DNA of 64,000 bases, from assembly GCA_905199445.1 (NCBI GenBank), contig CAJKGK010000015.1, forward strand, positions 18,344-82,343, read 5' to 3'. Position 1 is the first letter of the stretch; every line of letters starts with the position of its first letter. Made by a program: the position numbers and the translations under genes. Below are positions 37,627 to 47,062 of this stretch, in pieces. The notes beneath the pieces are model-generated. The model saw only the letters and a program-made list of their open reading frames with translations. It was not told where the DNA came from and ran no database searches. This DNA comes from an uncultured Lachnospiraceae bacterium (lineage in GTDB: Bacteria; Bacillota; Clostridia; Lachnospirales; Lachnospiraceae).

Positions 37627-39120
37627 TTAATGATTATTATTTAATCCCATACGTAAAAACAGTTCTTCTGGTGCATCATTTTCATTCATTATGCATTCCA
37701 TAGCTTCACACATACGTGCTTCTATCCCATGGTCACATATTGGATGCACCTGATCCGGGTCATTTTTCAGATCAAACAGCTGTGAGCCATAAGATGATGT
37801 CACCCGATCCAGTTTTATTGGTACAGGAATTTTTAACACTGGCATATTTTTCGTAAAATCAAATGGATCCGTCAATACAGCTTTTTCAAGTTCCTGCCCC
37901 ATCCTGCTATTCATACGGTTTGGCATCAGTGTATATTCATATACATCCATGTCAAATGCCTGAGCCGCCCTCATATAAACATATCTGCCATCTGTAATAT
38001 TCAGCTGATTTGCATGATATCCGAACATCGCATAGTCCCTGACCTTCTGGTCATTATCAATGACATTTGTCAGCGAATGGCCCAGCATATCTTTCGGTAC
38101 CGTACAGCCAAAATAATCCAGCAGCGTGGGGGCAAGATCGATGGTCTGAACAAGGCTCTCCCTTGACACATTGTATTTTTTGCATCTTGGATCCCATATA
38201 AATAAGGGGATATTGGCAATTTCGTTAAAACAGGGCATAATATTTTTGCCCCACCAGTCATGCTCACCCAGCAGGAATCCATGGTCTGTATTAACAATTA
38301 ACATGGTGTCTTTCCACAAGTCGTATTTATCCATCATATCCAGGACCTGACCCAAATGTTCATCACACATGGATACACAGGCCGCGTATTTATTTCTAAT
38401 GTATTCGACTTCCGCTGCTGTTTCTGCAACGCGGTTATAGGATGGCCAGTCAAGATCCTGATCAATTACCGGCATTTCATAGCCGGACAGATATTTTTCA
38501 AAAGAATAAAAAGGTTCATGGGGATCAAAGGATTCGATCTGCAAAAACCATTGATCATAATTTCGATTTGTTTCAATAAACTCCAGCCCCAGTTCAAATA
38601 CTCTGTGCTGACAGCTGTTTGCACTGCTGTTCCTGTAAAGACGGTTCACTGCATCCTGGTGATAACATTTTTGTTTTCCGGCATTAATCATCGGATTTTG
38701 ATCAGGAATAAATGTCGAGGGATGAATTTCCGGTGATAAATTTCCTTTCCACGGATCCCCCTCCTGTCCACGAACGCCTTCCCAGGTCGAATACCGTGTG
38801 TGGTAAGTGGCACCGCCGTCTTCCCAGTAATGTCCATGGTCACTGACCAGATGCGTATGTATCCCTGCTTTTTTTAAGATTTCCGGCATGGAATCATCAA
38901 ATGGTTCTAATGGAGACCAACCTCTGTGCATAAAGTTATATCTTCCGGTATGCAGTTCCCTTCTGGCAGGCATACAGGGAAGGCTTCCTGCATAGGCGTT
39001 CTGAAACATCACCGTTTTCCGTGCCAGCCTTTCAAAATTAGGGGCATGCACCCAGCTGCATCCATATGGCGGAAGAAAGTTCCGATTTAATGAATCAAAC
39101 ATAACCATTATTGCTTTCAT
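37627..39120 (-). CDS. Cys-type sulfatase
   Basis: 497 residues of the alkaline-phosphatase superfamily, hydrolysing a sulfate ester. Metal-site sequence MVMFDSLNRNFLPPYG at the N-terminus; formylglycine motif CMPARRELHTGR with C49 to be oxidised; later NTDHGFLLGEHDWWGKN provides metal and sulfate ligands. Cys (not Ser) at the motif means activation by FGE or an anaerobic radical-SAM maturase; neither is encoded in this window. No signal peptide, so it works inside the cell. First gene of the operon; ATG 39120 with GGAGGG. Co-occurrence with GH20 suggests 6-sulfo-N-acetylglucosamine or a similar mucin epitope (inference). Confidence 0.93.
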   Translation of the reverse strand: MKAIMVMFDSLNRNFLPPYGCSWVHAPNFERLARKTVMFQNAYAGSLPCMPARRELHTGRYNFMHRGWSPLEPFDDSMPEILKKAGIHTHLVSDHGHYWEDGGATYHTRYSTWEGVRGQEGDPWKGNLSPEIHPSTFIPDQNPMINAGKQKCYHQDAVNRLYRNSSANSCQHRVFELGLEFIETNRNYDQWFLQIESFDPHEPFYSFEKYLSGYEMPVIDQDLDWPSYNRVAETAAEVEYIRNKYAACVSMCDEHLGQVLDMMDKYDLWKDTMLIVNTDHGFLLGEHDWWGKNIMPCFNEIANIPLFIWDPRCKKYNVSRESLVQTIDLAPTLLDYFGCTVPKDMLGHSLTNVIDNDQKVRDYAMFGYHANQLNITDGRYVYMRAAQAFDMDVYEYTLMPNRMNSRMGQELEKAVLTDPFDFTKNMPVLKIPVPIKLDRVTSSYGSQLFDLKNDPDQVHPICDHGIEARMCEAMECIMNENDAPEELFLRMGLNNNH

Positions 39121-39167
39121 AGTATTCCCTCCACTTTTTCATCCATTATACATTTGGTAAAAATGGA

Positions 39168-39205
39168 TTTATATCGTTTTTCTCAACTTTATATCGTTTT
39201 TCTCA
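39168..39205. promoter_or_regulatory. 18-bp direct repeat, likely AraC operator of the sulfatase operon
   Basis: TTTATATCGTTTTTCTCA occurs exactly at 39168-39185 and 39188-39205, a 20-base period, 48-85 bases upstream of the sulfatase start codon. Tandem half-sites two helical turns apart next to the promoter are the usual AraC activator arrangement. Confidence 0.7.
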
Positions 39206-39223
39206 TTATTTTCACAATATAAT

Positions 39224-39261
39224 AAAAAAACTGCCGAAGGTTGAACCTGAACCTTCGACAG
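39224..39261 (-). terminator. Terminator of proC
   Basis: On the minus strand CTGTCGAAGGTT / AACCTTCGGCAG (one mismatch) with a seven-base loop, followed by TTTTTTT. Ends proC transcription before the operator of the sulfatase operon. Confidence 0.9.
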
Positions 39262-39284
39262 TGAAAACTGTTTTTTCATATATA

Positions 39285-40118
39285 TTATTTAACCTTCCCC
39301 AGATCAACTGTTTTTTCATAACCTGCACACACGGCTTCAATAGCCGCTGACCGGAATCCCTGCTTTTCCAGCTGGGCAACGCCTACAATCGTAGAGCCCC
39401 CTGGGGAACACACGGCATCCTTTAACACACCCGGATGCTGCCCGGATTCCAGTACCATGGCTGCTGCCCCCAAAACAGTCTGGGCCGCATAGGTCATTGC
39501 CTGTGCTCTTGGCAGCCCAATTTTTACACCGCCGTCAGCTAAAGCTTCAATAAACATATACACAAACGCCGGTGCACAGCCCCCTACAACAGAAAACTGA
39601 TCCATCAGATTTTCTCCCAGGCACTCCACACGGCCTGCGTCTGAAAGAATACCACAGACACCACTGATATATTCGGATTCAACCTCCGGACCTGCACAGA
39701 CTGCCAGCATCCCTTTACCAATGGCCGACGGCGTATTTGGCATCACACGAACAACCTTAAGCGCATCGCCGCACATGGCCAGCTGCTCTTTAAAGTAAAG
39801 AATTTTAAGCCCTGCCGCAATAGATACCAATATTTTTTTCTCTCCCCGATCCAGACATGATTTGAGCACCGGTGCGATTTCCGACAATAATTCTCCCATC
39901 ATCTGAGGTTTCACGCAAAGAAAAATATACTCACCGGCCAATACTGCATCCCTGTTGGATGCTGCCAGGCTGCATCCCAGTTCATCCGCCAGGGATCTGG
40001 CCTTATCCATAGAACGGTTTGTAATATGTACCAGCTTTGGATCATGCACCCTGCAGGCTGCACGAATCAGCGCGCCACCCATATTTCCTGTGCCAATAAA
40101 AGATACATTATCATTCAT
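39285..40118 (-). CDS. proC: Pyrroline-5-carboxylate reductase
   Basis: About 277 residues, last step of proline synthesis (reduction of pyrroline-5-carboxylate with NAD(P)H) in the cytoplasm. N-terminal Rossmann motif FIGTGNMGGALI and VKPQMM; the C-terminal dimer domain contains FVYMFIEALADGGVKIGLPRAQA and CSPGGSTIVGVAQLE, the ProC signature. ATG 40118 is preferred over GTG 40127 because GGAG lies eight bases before it. A single-gene unit with its own terminator, unrelated to its sugar-use neighbours. Confidence 0.96.
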   Translation of the reverse strand: MNDNVSFIGTGNMGGALIRAACRVHDPKLVHITNRSMDKARSLADELGCSLAASNRDAVLAGEYIFLCVKPQMMGELLSEIAPVLKSCLDRGEKKILVSIAAGLKILYFKEQLAMCGDALKVVRVMPNTPSAIGKGMLAVCAGPEVESEYISGVCGILSDAGRVECLGENLMDQFSVVGGCAPAFVYMFIEALADGGVKIGLPRAQAMTYAAQTVLGAAAMVLESGQHPGVLKDAVCSPGGSTIVGVAQLEKQGFRSAAIEAVCAGYEKTVDLGKVK

Positions 40119-40171
40119 CTCTGTCACTCCATCTCTATTTTTTATATAAAAATTAATTTGTCTTTTTTATC

Positions 40172-41215
40172 CTATTTCAACCTGAACTGATTGGGGGATA
40201 TTCCACATTCGCGCTTAAAGGCCCGAATAAAATTTTCAGGATTTTCATATCCGATCAGCTCACTGATCTTATGGACACTATAATTTGTTGTCAGCAGATA
40301 ATTCTGTGCTTTCTGAAACCGTATTTTTTTAAGCAGCTGGACAAAACTGCATCCGGTAACTTCTTTAATATATTTTGAACAGTAGGGTACTGAATAATTC
40401 AGTTTTTCCGCAATATGCCCCAAAGTAATTGTATCATAGTCATTGACAATATAGTGAAGCAATCGGGCCGATGCCTCATTATTTTGCCGAAATGACGGAA
40501 ATTCTGCGGTTTTCTTATATTTTCTGACTAACCTTGTGAAAAATATAATCAACATACTGCTTATGATCCTGTCACTGAATGCATCTTCCTCGAACTGTTC
40601 CATATACATTTCCAGAATCTGCTCCTTCACCTCAGTATCATCCAACGTATGAAAGGTAAGGTATGTCGCATAATCTTTAAGATAAATACTATTCACCAGA
40701 AAGTCCGAAATAATATTCTGATCTCTTAAAACATTAAAAAATATATCTTCTATATTACTTCTTCGAATCAATATATTAATTACGATACTGTCTCCACCGG
40801 CAAAGATCGAATGGGTCACTGACGGAGACAAAAGACATAGATCTCCCTCTTGCATCTGGTAACACTGATCAAAAATATGATGGGTACATGTGCCCTTGAG
40901 CACATAGATGACTTCAAAAAAGGCGTGGGTATGCATAAACGGCGGCGTATACCTGTTATGCTTGCTTAAATACACGCTTTTTCCAGTTTCCATATTAAAA
41001 TACCAGCTGTCCTGCATCGGTACATCTGTTTTTACTGTAGAGTTGGCCAATTCCGGAACAACCAGATAATTATTATGGATATATTCCGGGTCCAGCTGAC
41101 TCAAAAATGCCGTAAACTCCCGTTCATTCTTCTTTTTCTCATAGTATTCCCTATAAAACAGTTCATGTTCATTATACGTTTCGAAATATTGAAGAAGCAT
41201 ATCTGTATTCATCAT
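40172..41215 (-). CDS. AraC-family regulator with cupin domain (intact paralogue)
   Basis: 347 residues. N-terminal region, cupin (about 90-170: YTPPFMHTHAFFEVIYVLKGTCTHHIF; GDLCLLSPSVTHSIF), linker, and AraC DNA-binding domain at the end (TLGHIAEKLNYSVPYCSKYIKEVTGCSF; IGYENPENFIRAFKRECGISPNQFR). Closely related throughout to the broken regulator at 45800-46846. ATG 41215 follows GAGGTTAG. Divergent from GH5/GH78; probably activates them through repeats in the 193-base gap. Confidence 0.92.
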   Translation of the reverse strand: MMNTDMLLQYFETYNEHELFYREYYEKKKNEREFTAFLSQLDPEYIHNNYLVVPELANSTVKTDVPMQDSWYFNMETGKSVYLSKHNRYTPPFMHTHAFFEVIYVLKGTCTHHIFDQCYQMQEGDLCLLSPSVTHSIFAGGDSIVINILIRRSNIEDIFFNVLRDQNIISDFLVNSIYLKDYATYLTFHTLDDTEVKEQILEMYMEQFEEDAFSDRIISSMLIIFFTRLVRKYKKTAEFPSFRQNNEASARLLHYIVNDYDTITLGHIAEKLNYSVPYCSKYIKEVTGCSFVQLLKKIRFQKAQNYLLTTNYSVHKISELIGYENPENFIRAFKRECGISPNQFRLK

Positions 41216-41231
41216 CTAACCTCAACTTACC

Positions 41232-41259
41232 ATTCCTGTGATTACGATTCCTGTGATTA
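41232..41259. promoter_or_regulatory. 13-bp direct repeat upstream of the AraC gene
   Basis: ATTCCTGTGATTA occurs at 41232-41244 and 41247-41259 (15-base period), directly upstream of the AraC start codon. Could be an autoregulatory site or a simple duplication. Confidence 0.5.
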
Positions 41260-41279
41260 TTATTATAATCATCTAAGAC

Positions 41280-41292
41280 AAAAAATGATAGT
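41280..41292 (+). promoter_or_regulatory. Operator-like motif AAAAAATGATAGT
   Basis: The same 13 bases occur at 46968-46980, and inverted at 46940-46952, upstream of the third permease operon. Shared only by the two loci that carry the paralogous AraC genes, so it is a candidate binding site for that regulator type. Confidence 0.55.
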
Positions 41293-41408
41293 ATTTTTGA
41301 ACAAACAGAACAATTGTATGTCCACCTATTGTTTCATATACTACATTTACATAAAACTGATATACCGGCTGATGTCAGTATCATCGTGCAGGAAAGGAAT
41401 GAATTTTT

Positions 41409-42485
41409 ATGAAAAATATGAATAATATCCCTACATATACCCCAGCCATGGAATCCGCAAAACATATGCTTCAAAAGGTTAGGATCGGCTGGAATCTGGG
41501 AAATGCACTGGATGCCTGCGGCATTGACCCTGGCAGTGTGTCTGAGCTGACAGACTATGAAACACAGTGGCATAATCCCCCCATCTGTCCATCACTGTTT
41601 CAGACAATACATGAAGCCGGATACCAGGCTGTCCGTATTCCTGTCACCTATTTTGAGCACATGGATCAGGACGGAAATATTGACATTGCCTGGCTGAACA
41701 GGGTAAAAACTGTCATAGACTATGTACTGGACAATGATATGTACTGTATTACCAATGTCCACCATGATACCGGTGCCGGTCTTCAGGCCTGGCTTAAAGC
41801 AGACATAACAACCTATACCAAAGTACGCGCCCGATTTATAAAGCTGTGGACGCAGATTGCCGTTGCTTTTAAAGATTATGGTGAAAAGCTGATTTTTGAA
41901 AGTTTTAACGAAATGCTTGATGCCCGTTCTGCCTGGGATTATACAGATCCGGAAGGTTATGAATGTATAAACCTGTACCATCAGGATTTTGTAGACACCA
42001 TCCGACAGTCCGGCGGCTGTAACCTTAGACGAAACCTGCTGCTGAACACTTACGGCGCTTCTCCTATGGAAGTTGCAGCCCAAGCGTTCCGTCTGCCTTC
42101 GGACATCCATCCCGGACATCTAATGGTGGGTGTCCATTTCTACAAACCCGATGCCTTCACGTCCGGCGATATGCAGACATGGAACAGTGAAGGCGAGAAA
42201 GAAGTTGACGCATTTTTTCAACGGATGGACAAGTATTTTCTGAATAAAAATATCCCTGTAATTATGGGAGAATGTGGAACCCACGACATCCGTACACAAG
42301 ATCAGCGCACACTATACGTCAAATCGGTTCTTTCATATATAAAAAACAGGCCCATATCCTACTTCTGGTGGGATGACGGCGATCATATGAAATTAATTGA
42401 CCGTTTGAGCGGACAGATCATCTATAAAAAATTACAGGCTGCACTTACGGATGCAGCCGGAAAGGCCGGTTATGAACAACGCTGA
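41409..42485 (+). CDS. Endo-beta-glycanase, GH5 (cellulase-like)
   Basis: 358 residues with no signal peptide, hence intracellular, unlike most GH5 endoglucanases. The N-terminus RIGWNLGNALDA and TNVHHD are typical of GH5; acid/base E168 is in ESFNEML and nucleophile E288 in IMGECGTHD. ATG 41409 has AAAGGA. Its end overlaps the GH78 start by 14 bases, so the two are translated together and likely act on the same short oligosaccharide carrying rhamnose. Confidence 0.9.
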   Translation: MKNMNNIPTYTPAMESAKHMLQKVRIGWNLGNALDACGIDPGSVSELTDYETQWHNPPICPSLFQTIHEAGYQAVRIPVTYFEHMDQDGNIDIAWLNRVKTVIDYVLDNDMYCITNVHHDTGAGLQAWLKADITTYTKVRARFIKLWTQIAVAFKDYGEKLIFESFNEMLDARSAWDYTDPEGYECINLYHQDFVDTIRQSGGCNLRRNLLLNTYGASPMEVAAQAFRLPSDIHPGHLMVGVHFYKPDAFTSGDMQTWNSEGEKEVDAFFQRMDKYFLNKNIPVIMGECGTHDIRTQDQRTLYVKSVLSYIKNRPISYFWWDDGDHMKLIDRLSGQIIYKKLQAALTDAAGKAGYEQR

Positions 42486-45400
42486 AAATCCCCAAATTGC
42501 ATTTAAAATTGACAAAATTTATACGGAATACCAGGAAAATCCCATGGGACTTGATGTGCTTAACCCTCGTTTTTCCTGGAAGCTCTCCTCGAACCAGAAC
42601 AATATCCGTCAGGCTGCCTGTCAGATACAGGTTCTTTTGGATACACCTTTGCCCAAAAACCAGTCCGAAAGTCAGCCAATTGTTATATGGGACTCCGGCA
42701 AACAATATACAGACTGTTCTTCCGGTATGACTTACAGCGGCCCAGCACTTTCTCCCTGTACAAGATATTCTGTACATCTGTCCGTCTGGGAACATTCCGG
42801 TTGTCAGGCTCTCCAGGCAGGCTGGTTTGAAACCGGCCTTTTAGATACCGGTCTTACTTCCTGGAATGGGGCACAGTGGATCTGTGCGCCTGCATATACT
42901 GTATATGCAGCGGCAAAAGGCGTCTTTCAGATTGAATCCGACTTTAGATTTTTGGACAGCGCCGACCGTGGCGGAATTGTTTTCGGTGCAGACGATGCCA
43001 GACTGATGGATGAAGCGATGAATGAATACCGCCTGCATGGTAAAAATTACATCCGGTATGAGGTCAACATTCAGAACCCGGAAAAGCCTCAGCTTCATAT
43101 TTACCGTGTGGGCTATGCAGTTGATGATGACCCAAATATCCCGCTGGAAGTCATCCCGCTCATACAAACAGATACCGGAGCATGCCTGCTTACCCCGGAA
43201 AATATTCATGATTTTCACACCCTGACCATTAAAGTCACCGGAAATAATGCCCAGGTCTATTTTGATCATACATACCTTGACAGCACACAGCTTAATCCCA
43301 GAGGCTCTAATGATGTCCTGACCTATCCCCGGCTTAATAACATCGGTTTTTTTGCCGGACCAAAGGGAAAAGTCTGTTTTAAAAATTATACAGTATCTCA
43401 TATCCGGGCGCCCTACGGAATCTTTATTGATGAACGTCCAGCACATGGCCTCTGCCAAAAAACTTCCATATTTGCCGGAAAAATTCGATGTAAAGATGAC
43501 TGCTTTATATTATCTGATGCCCAGATTACAGCAGATCCATCCAATACAGGTCTGCCAATGCTTCGCAGAAGTTTTTACGTAAAACCACAGATCACACGTG
43601 CCCGACTGTACATCACCGCCTGCGGTATTTATGATGTATGTATTAATCAAACGGCTGTGACACAGCGTTTTTTTCCACCGGGTCTGACCCAATATGACCG
43701 ACGGATGAATTATCAGACTTATGATATAACCCCCCTTCTTAAAACCGGTGAAAACGCCATTGGTGTTGTCCTGGCTTCAGGGTGGTGGAGCGATGCCCAG
43801 ACATTTACAGTTCAAAATTATAACTATTTCGGCGACCGCGAAGCACTGTTATGCAAACTTGTCATTGATTATGCAGACAGAACTTCAGATGTTATCGTTT
43901 CAGAACCAGCAAACTGGGCATACAGCGGCGATGGGCCTTACAGATATGCCGGATTTTTTATGGGTGAATATTACGATGCCCGTCAGGCACATATTTACAA
44001 TGATTTTTCATCACCTGACTTTAATCCGTCAGGCTGGATACGCCCGGAAACTTATGTCCCTGCCTATATTCCGGCAAGCAACCCAGGTTTTGCCAGGGAC
44101 TGGCCTGAAGTCCACAAAACCTCACCGCTGCTGGAAGGCAGCTACGATGCATCAGTTTTTGTTGTAGATACGCTGACGGCCGTTTCCCGTGTGCAGCAGC
44201 GCGAAGACATTTTTATTTATGACTTTGGCCAGGAAATGGCCGGTATTCCGCAGATCACTTTTCATGAAGCGCCGGGAACAGTGATCAAAATACGTTACAG
44301 CGAAATGCTGTATCCTGATCTTTCCAGATATGCCGGAAATGTGGGACGTCTCATGCGGGAAAACTACAGAGATGCGGAAAGTACAGATATCTATGTATGT
44401 ACCGGCAGCCCCGACGGTGAAACGTATTGTCCTAAATTTACATTTCACGGATTCCGCTATATGGAATTAAGCGGAGTCAGTACACCGCCGGAAGTCGGGG
44501 AAGTAAAAGGGCTCCAGCTTTCATCGGTCACAGAATTTACAGGATACTTTGAATGCTCAGAACCGCTGCTGAATCGCTTCGTACAAAATGTCCGCTGGTC
44601 ACAGCTCTGTAATTTTATTAACATTCCAACAGACTGTCCTCAACGAAACGAGCGGATGGGATGGGCCGGCGATACACATGTATTCTGCAGTACTGCCCTG
44701 CACAACAGCAATTTAAAACTGTTTTATGAACGTGTGCTTCAGGCCATGGCAGACCTGCAGGAAGAAAGCGGCAGATATCCGGAAATTGCACCTGTGGGCG
44801 GTGGCTTCGGCGGAATCACTTATGAATGTGCATCGATATTTATTACATGGGAGCTTTATCAGCAATATGGTGACATACAAACAATTCAGGCATTTTATCC
44901 CGGCATGAAAAAGTATATGCAGTACATGGAAAAACAACAGCTTCCGGGAAATGGCAATCCAGATACCATCGGGCCGTTAACTGACTGGCTGGCTTTTGAA
45001 GAAACCGACGCCCAGCTGATGTGGAACATTTTCTATTACAGAGAAGTCTTTTTAATGGAAAAATTTGCGAAGCTGCTAGACCTGACCGAAGATGAGGAAA
45101 AATTCAGAGCAATCCGGAAACAGACAGCAAAATACTGGAATCAGACCTTTTTGGACCCCGTAAACGGCCTGACCCGAGCCGCCAATGGGACAATCTGTGA
45201 TACCCAGTGTTCCTATGCCCTGGCACTGGCCTATAATATTGCCGATCATCCCCGGCAGCTGGCCGGTCATCTGGCACGAAAGATTAAAGAAAGTGGCAAC
45301 CGGATAAAAACCGGATTTTTTGGCACAGGACTGATCAGCCGTGCCCTAAGCGCCAATGGCTATTCTGATGTGGCATGCCGGCTGATGCTTCAGACAGCAT

Positions 45401-45822
45401 TTCCATCATGGCTTTATCCTGTCACACAGGGTGCCACAACGATATGGGAACACTGGGATTCCTATACCACTCAATGCGGCTTTGGAAGCTATAATACCAT
45501 GAATTCATTTAATCACTACGCTCTGGGCAGTGTACTTTCCTGGATTTATGAAGAAATCCTGGGTATCAAAAAACAGCCGGACTGTCCAGGATATAAACAC
45601 TTTATTTTAAAGCCCTGCCTGTGTAAACAGCTTTCCCATGCCCGGGGCTGTATCGACACCATTTACGGACCAATTAAAAGCGGATGGAAAAAGCAAAATG
45701 GACAACTAACCTATTTTTGCAGTATTCCCGCAAATACAACTGCAGTCTTGTATCTCCCCAACACTGCTGCCCGCAGGCTTGGTTCCGGAAATTACACCTT
45801 TACCGAAGATGGGTCTGTCTGA
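42472..45822 (+). CDS. Alpha-L-rhamnosidase, GH78 (large form)
   Basis: 1,116 residues, cytoplasmic. Order: N-terminal fibronectin-like domain (TEYQENPMGLDVLNPRFSWKL), an inserted concanavalin-like domain, rhamnosidase N domain (ARLYITACGIYDVCINQ), then the (alpha/alpha)6 barrel with DCPQRNERMGWAGDTHVF, the canonical GH78 acid region, and IWEHWDS holding the second glutamate. ATG 42472 has GGAAAGG six bases upstream. Paralogue of the enzyme at 51222. Removes terminal rhamnose from plant glycans or glycosides; exact linkage unknown. Its tail overlaps the converging AraC gene by 23 bases. Confidence 0.93.
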   Translation: MNNAENPQIAFKIDKIYTEYQENPMGLDVLNPRFSWKLSSNQNNIRQAACQIQVLLDTPLPKNQSESQPIVIWDSGKQYTDCSSGMTYSGPALSPCTRYSVHLSVWEHSGCQALQAGWFETGLLDTGLTSWNGAQWICAPAYTVYAAAKGVFQIESDFRFLDSADRGGIVFGADDARLMDEAMNEYRLHGKNYIRYEVNIQNPEKPQLHIYRVGYAVDDDPNIPLEVIPLIQTDTGACLLTPENIHDFHTLTIKVTGNNAQVYFDHTYLDSTQLNPRGSNDVLTYPRLNNIGFFAGPKGKVCFKNYTVSHIRAPYGIFIDERPAHGLCQKTSIFAGKIRCKDDCFILSDAQITADPSNTGLPMLRRSFYVKPQITRARLYITACGIYDVCINQTAVTQRFFPPGLTQYDRRMNYQTYDITPLLKTGENAIGVVLASGWWSDAQTFTVQNYNYFGDREALLCKLVIDYADRTSDVIVSEPANWAYSGDGPYRYAGFFMGEYYDARQAHIYNDFSSPDFNPSGWIRPETYVPAYIPASNPGFARDWPEVHKTSPLLEGSYDASVFVVDTLTAVSRVQQREDIFIYDFGQEMAGIPQITFHEAPGTVIKIRYSEMLYPDLSRYAGNVGRLMRENYRDAESTDIYVCTGSPDGETYCPKFTFHGFRYMELSGVSTPPEVGEVKGLQLSSVTEFTGYFECSEPLLNRFVQNVRWSQLCNFINIPTDCPQRNERMGWAGDTHVFCSTALHNSNLKLFYERVLQAMADLQEESGRYPEIAPVGGGFGGITYECASIFITWELYQQYGDIQTIQAFYPGMKKYMQYMEKQQLPGNGNPDTIGPLTDWLAFEETDAQLMWNIFYYREVFLMEKFAKLLDLTEDEEKFRAIRKQTAKYWNQTFLDPVNGLTRAANGTICDTQCSYALALAYNIADHPRQLAGHLARKIKESGNRIKTGFFGTGLISRALSANGYSDVACRLMLQTAFPSWLYPVTQGATTIWEHWDSYTTQCGFGSYNTMNSFNHYALGSVLSWIYEEILGIKKQPDCPGYKHFILKPCLCKQLSHARGCIDTIYGPIKSGWKKQNGQLTYFCSIPANTTAVLYLPNTAARRLGSGNYTFTEDGSV

Positions 45823-46846
45823 ACTGATGTGGGGAAACACCATATTCTTTTTTAAACAGGCGAATAAAGCTCTCCGGATTTTCATATCCCAGCTTTTCAC
45901 TGACAGCCCGGATATTCATTGTTGTAGTGGTGAGCAGTGTTTCTGCTTCCTGAAAACGTACATTTTTTAAAAGCTGCTGGAATGTAAAGCCTGTAATGTT
46001 TTTAATATACCTGGAGCAGTACGGGATACTGTATCCCAGTTTTTTGGCCAGCCAGGCCAGGGTTACATTTGAACAGTCCTCAAGAATATACGAAATAATC
46101 TGTGAGGATCTGTTCAAAGTAGCCTCTGAATACGGGGGGATATAAACAGTCTTTTTATATTTCCGTACAAGCTTTGTAAAAAACACCATAAGCATACTGC
46201 TTACAAGCCGATCCGAGTACTCGTCTTCTGTAAACTACTCCATATACATATCAAGAATCTGCTGCCGCACAGCTTCATCATGTTGCGTATGAAATAAAAC
46301 ATAGGTTGCATAATCTTTCAGATAAATACTGTTTCTCATAAAATCGGAAATAATATTCTGATCTCTTAGTGTATTAAAAAAAATATCCTCAATTGTTCCC
46401 CTGCGAATCAGAATATTAATAACAATACTGTCATTATTAACTTCCAGTCCGTGGGAAAGTGACGGGGATAGTATACAGAGATCTCCTGTTTTTAGTTCAT
46501 ATTTTTCATTCAGCAGAATATGGGTGCATCTGCCCTCTAAAACATAAATCACTTCAAAAAATATATGCGTATGAAAAAAAAATGGTGTATACCGATTATG
46601 CTTACATAAATATACACTGGCAGAGGATTCTCTGCCAAAATACCGGCTGTCCATCATAAGCCGCGGAATTTTTTCCGGAAGCCGTTCCGGTATGATCAGC
46701 TTATGTTTATTCACATAATCCATGTCCAACCTGCCAAGAAACCGCTTTAAATGCTCCGGATCTTTTCTGGCCCTATAATAATTGATATAAAAAAGTTCTT
46801 CTTCGTTATATTGTTTCAGATAATCTACTAACATCTGTGCATTCAC
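45800..46846 (-). pseudogene. AraC-family regulator broken by an amber codon
   Basis: Paralogue of the regulator at 40172. Reading is continuous apart from TAG at 46237-46235: QQILDMYME, stop, FTEDEYSDRLVSSML, against EQILEMYMEQFEEDAFSDRIISSML in the intact copy, where the matching codon is CAG. So a single C to T change separates the cupin half from the DNA-binding half. The start is likely GTG 46846 (GTG AAT GCA CAG ATG, matching ATG AAT ACA GAT ATG in the paralogue). Unless suppressed, the product cannot bind DNA, and the intact paralogue may have taken over. Confidence 0.9.
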
Positions 46847-46939
46847 CTGGGCATCCGTCCTTTGTCTGTTTATTTTTGTAATTACCCAAAGTATATCGGA
46901 CCTTATATTAAACCACAATGTCACTGCTTATTCTCATAT

Positions 46940-46980
46940 ACTATCATTTTTTCAGGTAAATTCCGTTAAAAAATGATAGT
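46940..46980. promoter_or_regulatory. Inverted repeat operator ACTATCATTTTTT ... AAAAAATGATAGT
   Basis: Two perfect 13-base arms (46940-46952 and 46968-46980) separated by 15 bases lie between the broken AraC gene and the permease operon, 83-123 bases before its first start codon. The right arm is identical to 41280-41292 upstream of GH5. Likely operator; a transcribed hairpin is an alternative. Confidence 0.6.
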
Positions 46981-47062
46981 GTAAATGGTTAAAAGCAACA
47001 ATAGTAAATTTAAGTCCTTCCTTTATAATAAAGTACAGTAAAACTGACAGGAGGAAACGATT

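Noticed and set aside
26354..46924. General reading of TAG as glutamine in this genome, suggested by two in-frame amber codons.
   Set aside because: Several intact genes end with TAG at their normal family length (permeases ending at 22579 and 34921, GH20 ending at 32010), so TAG is a working stop codon.
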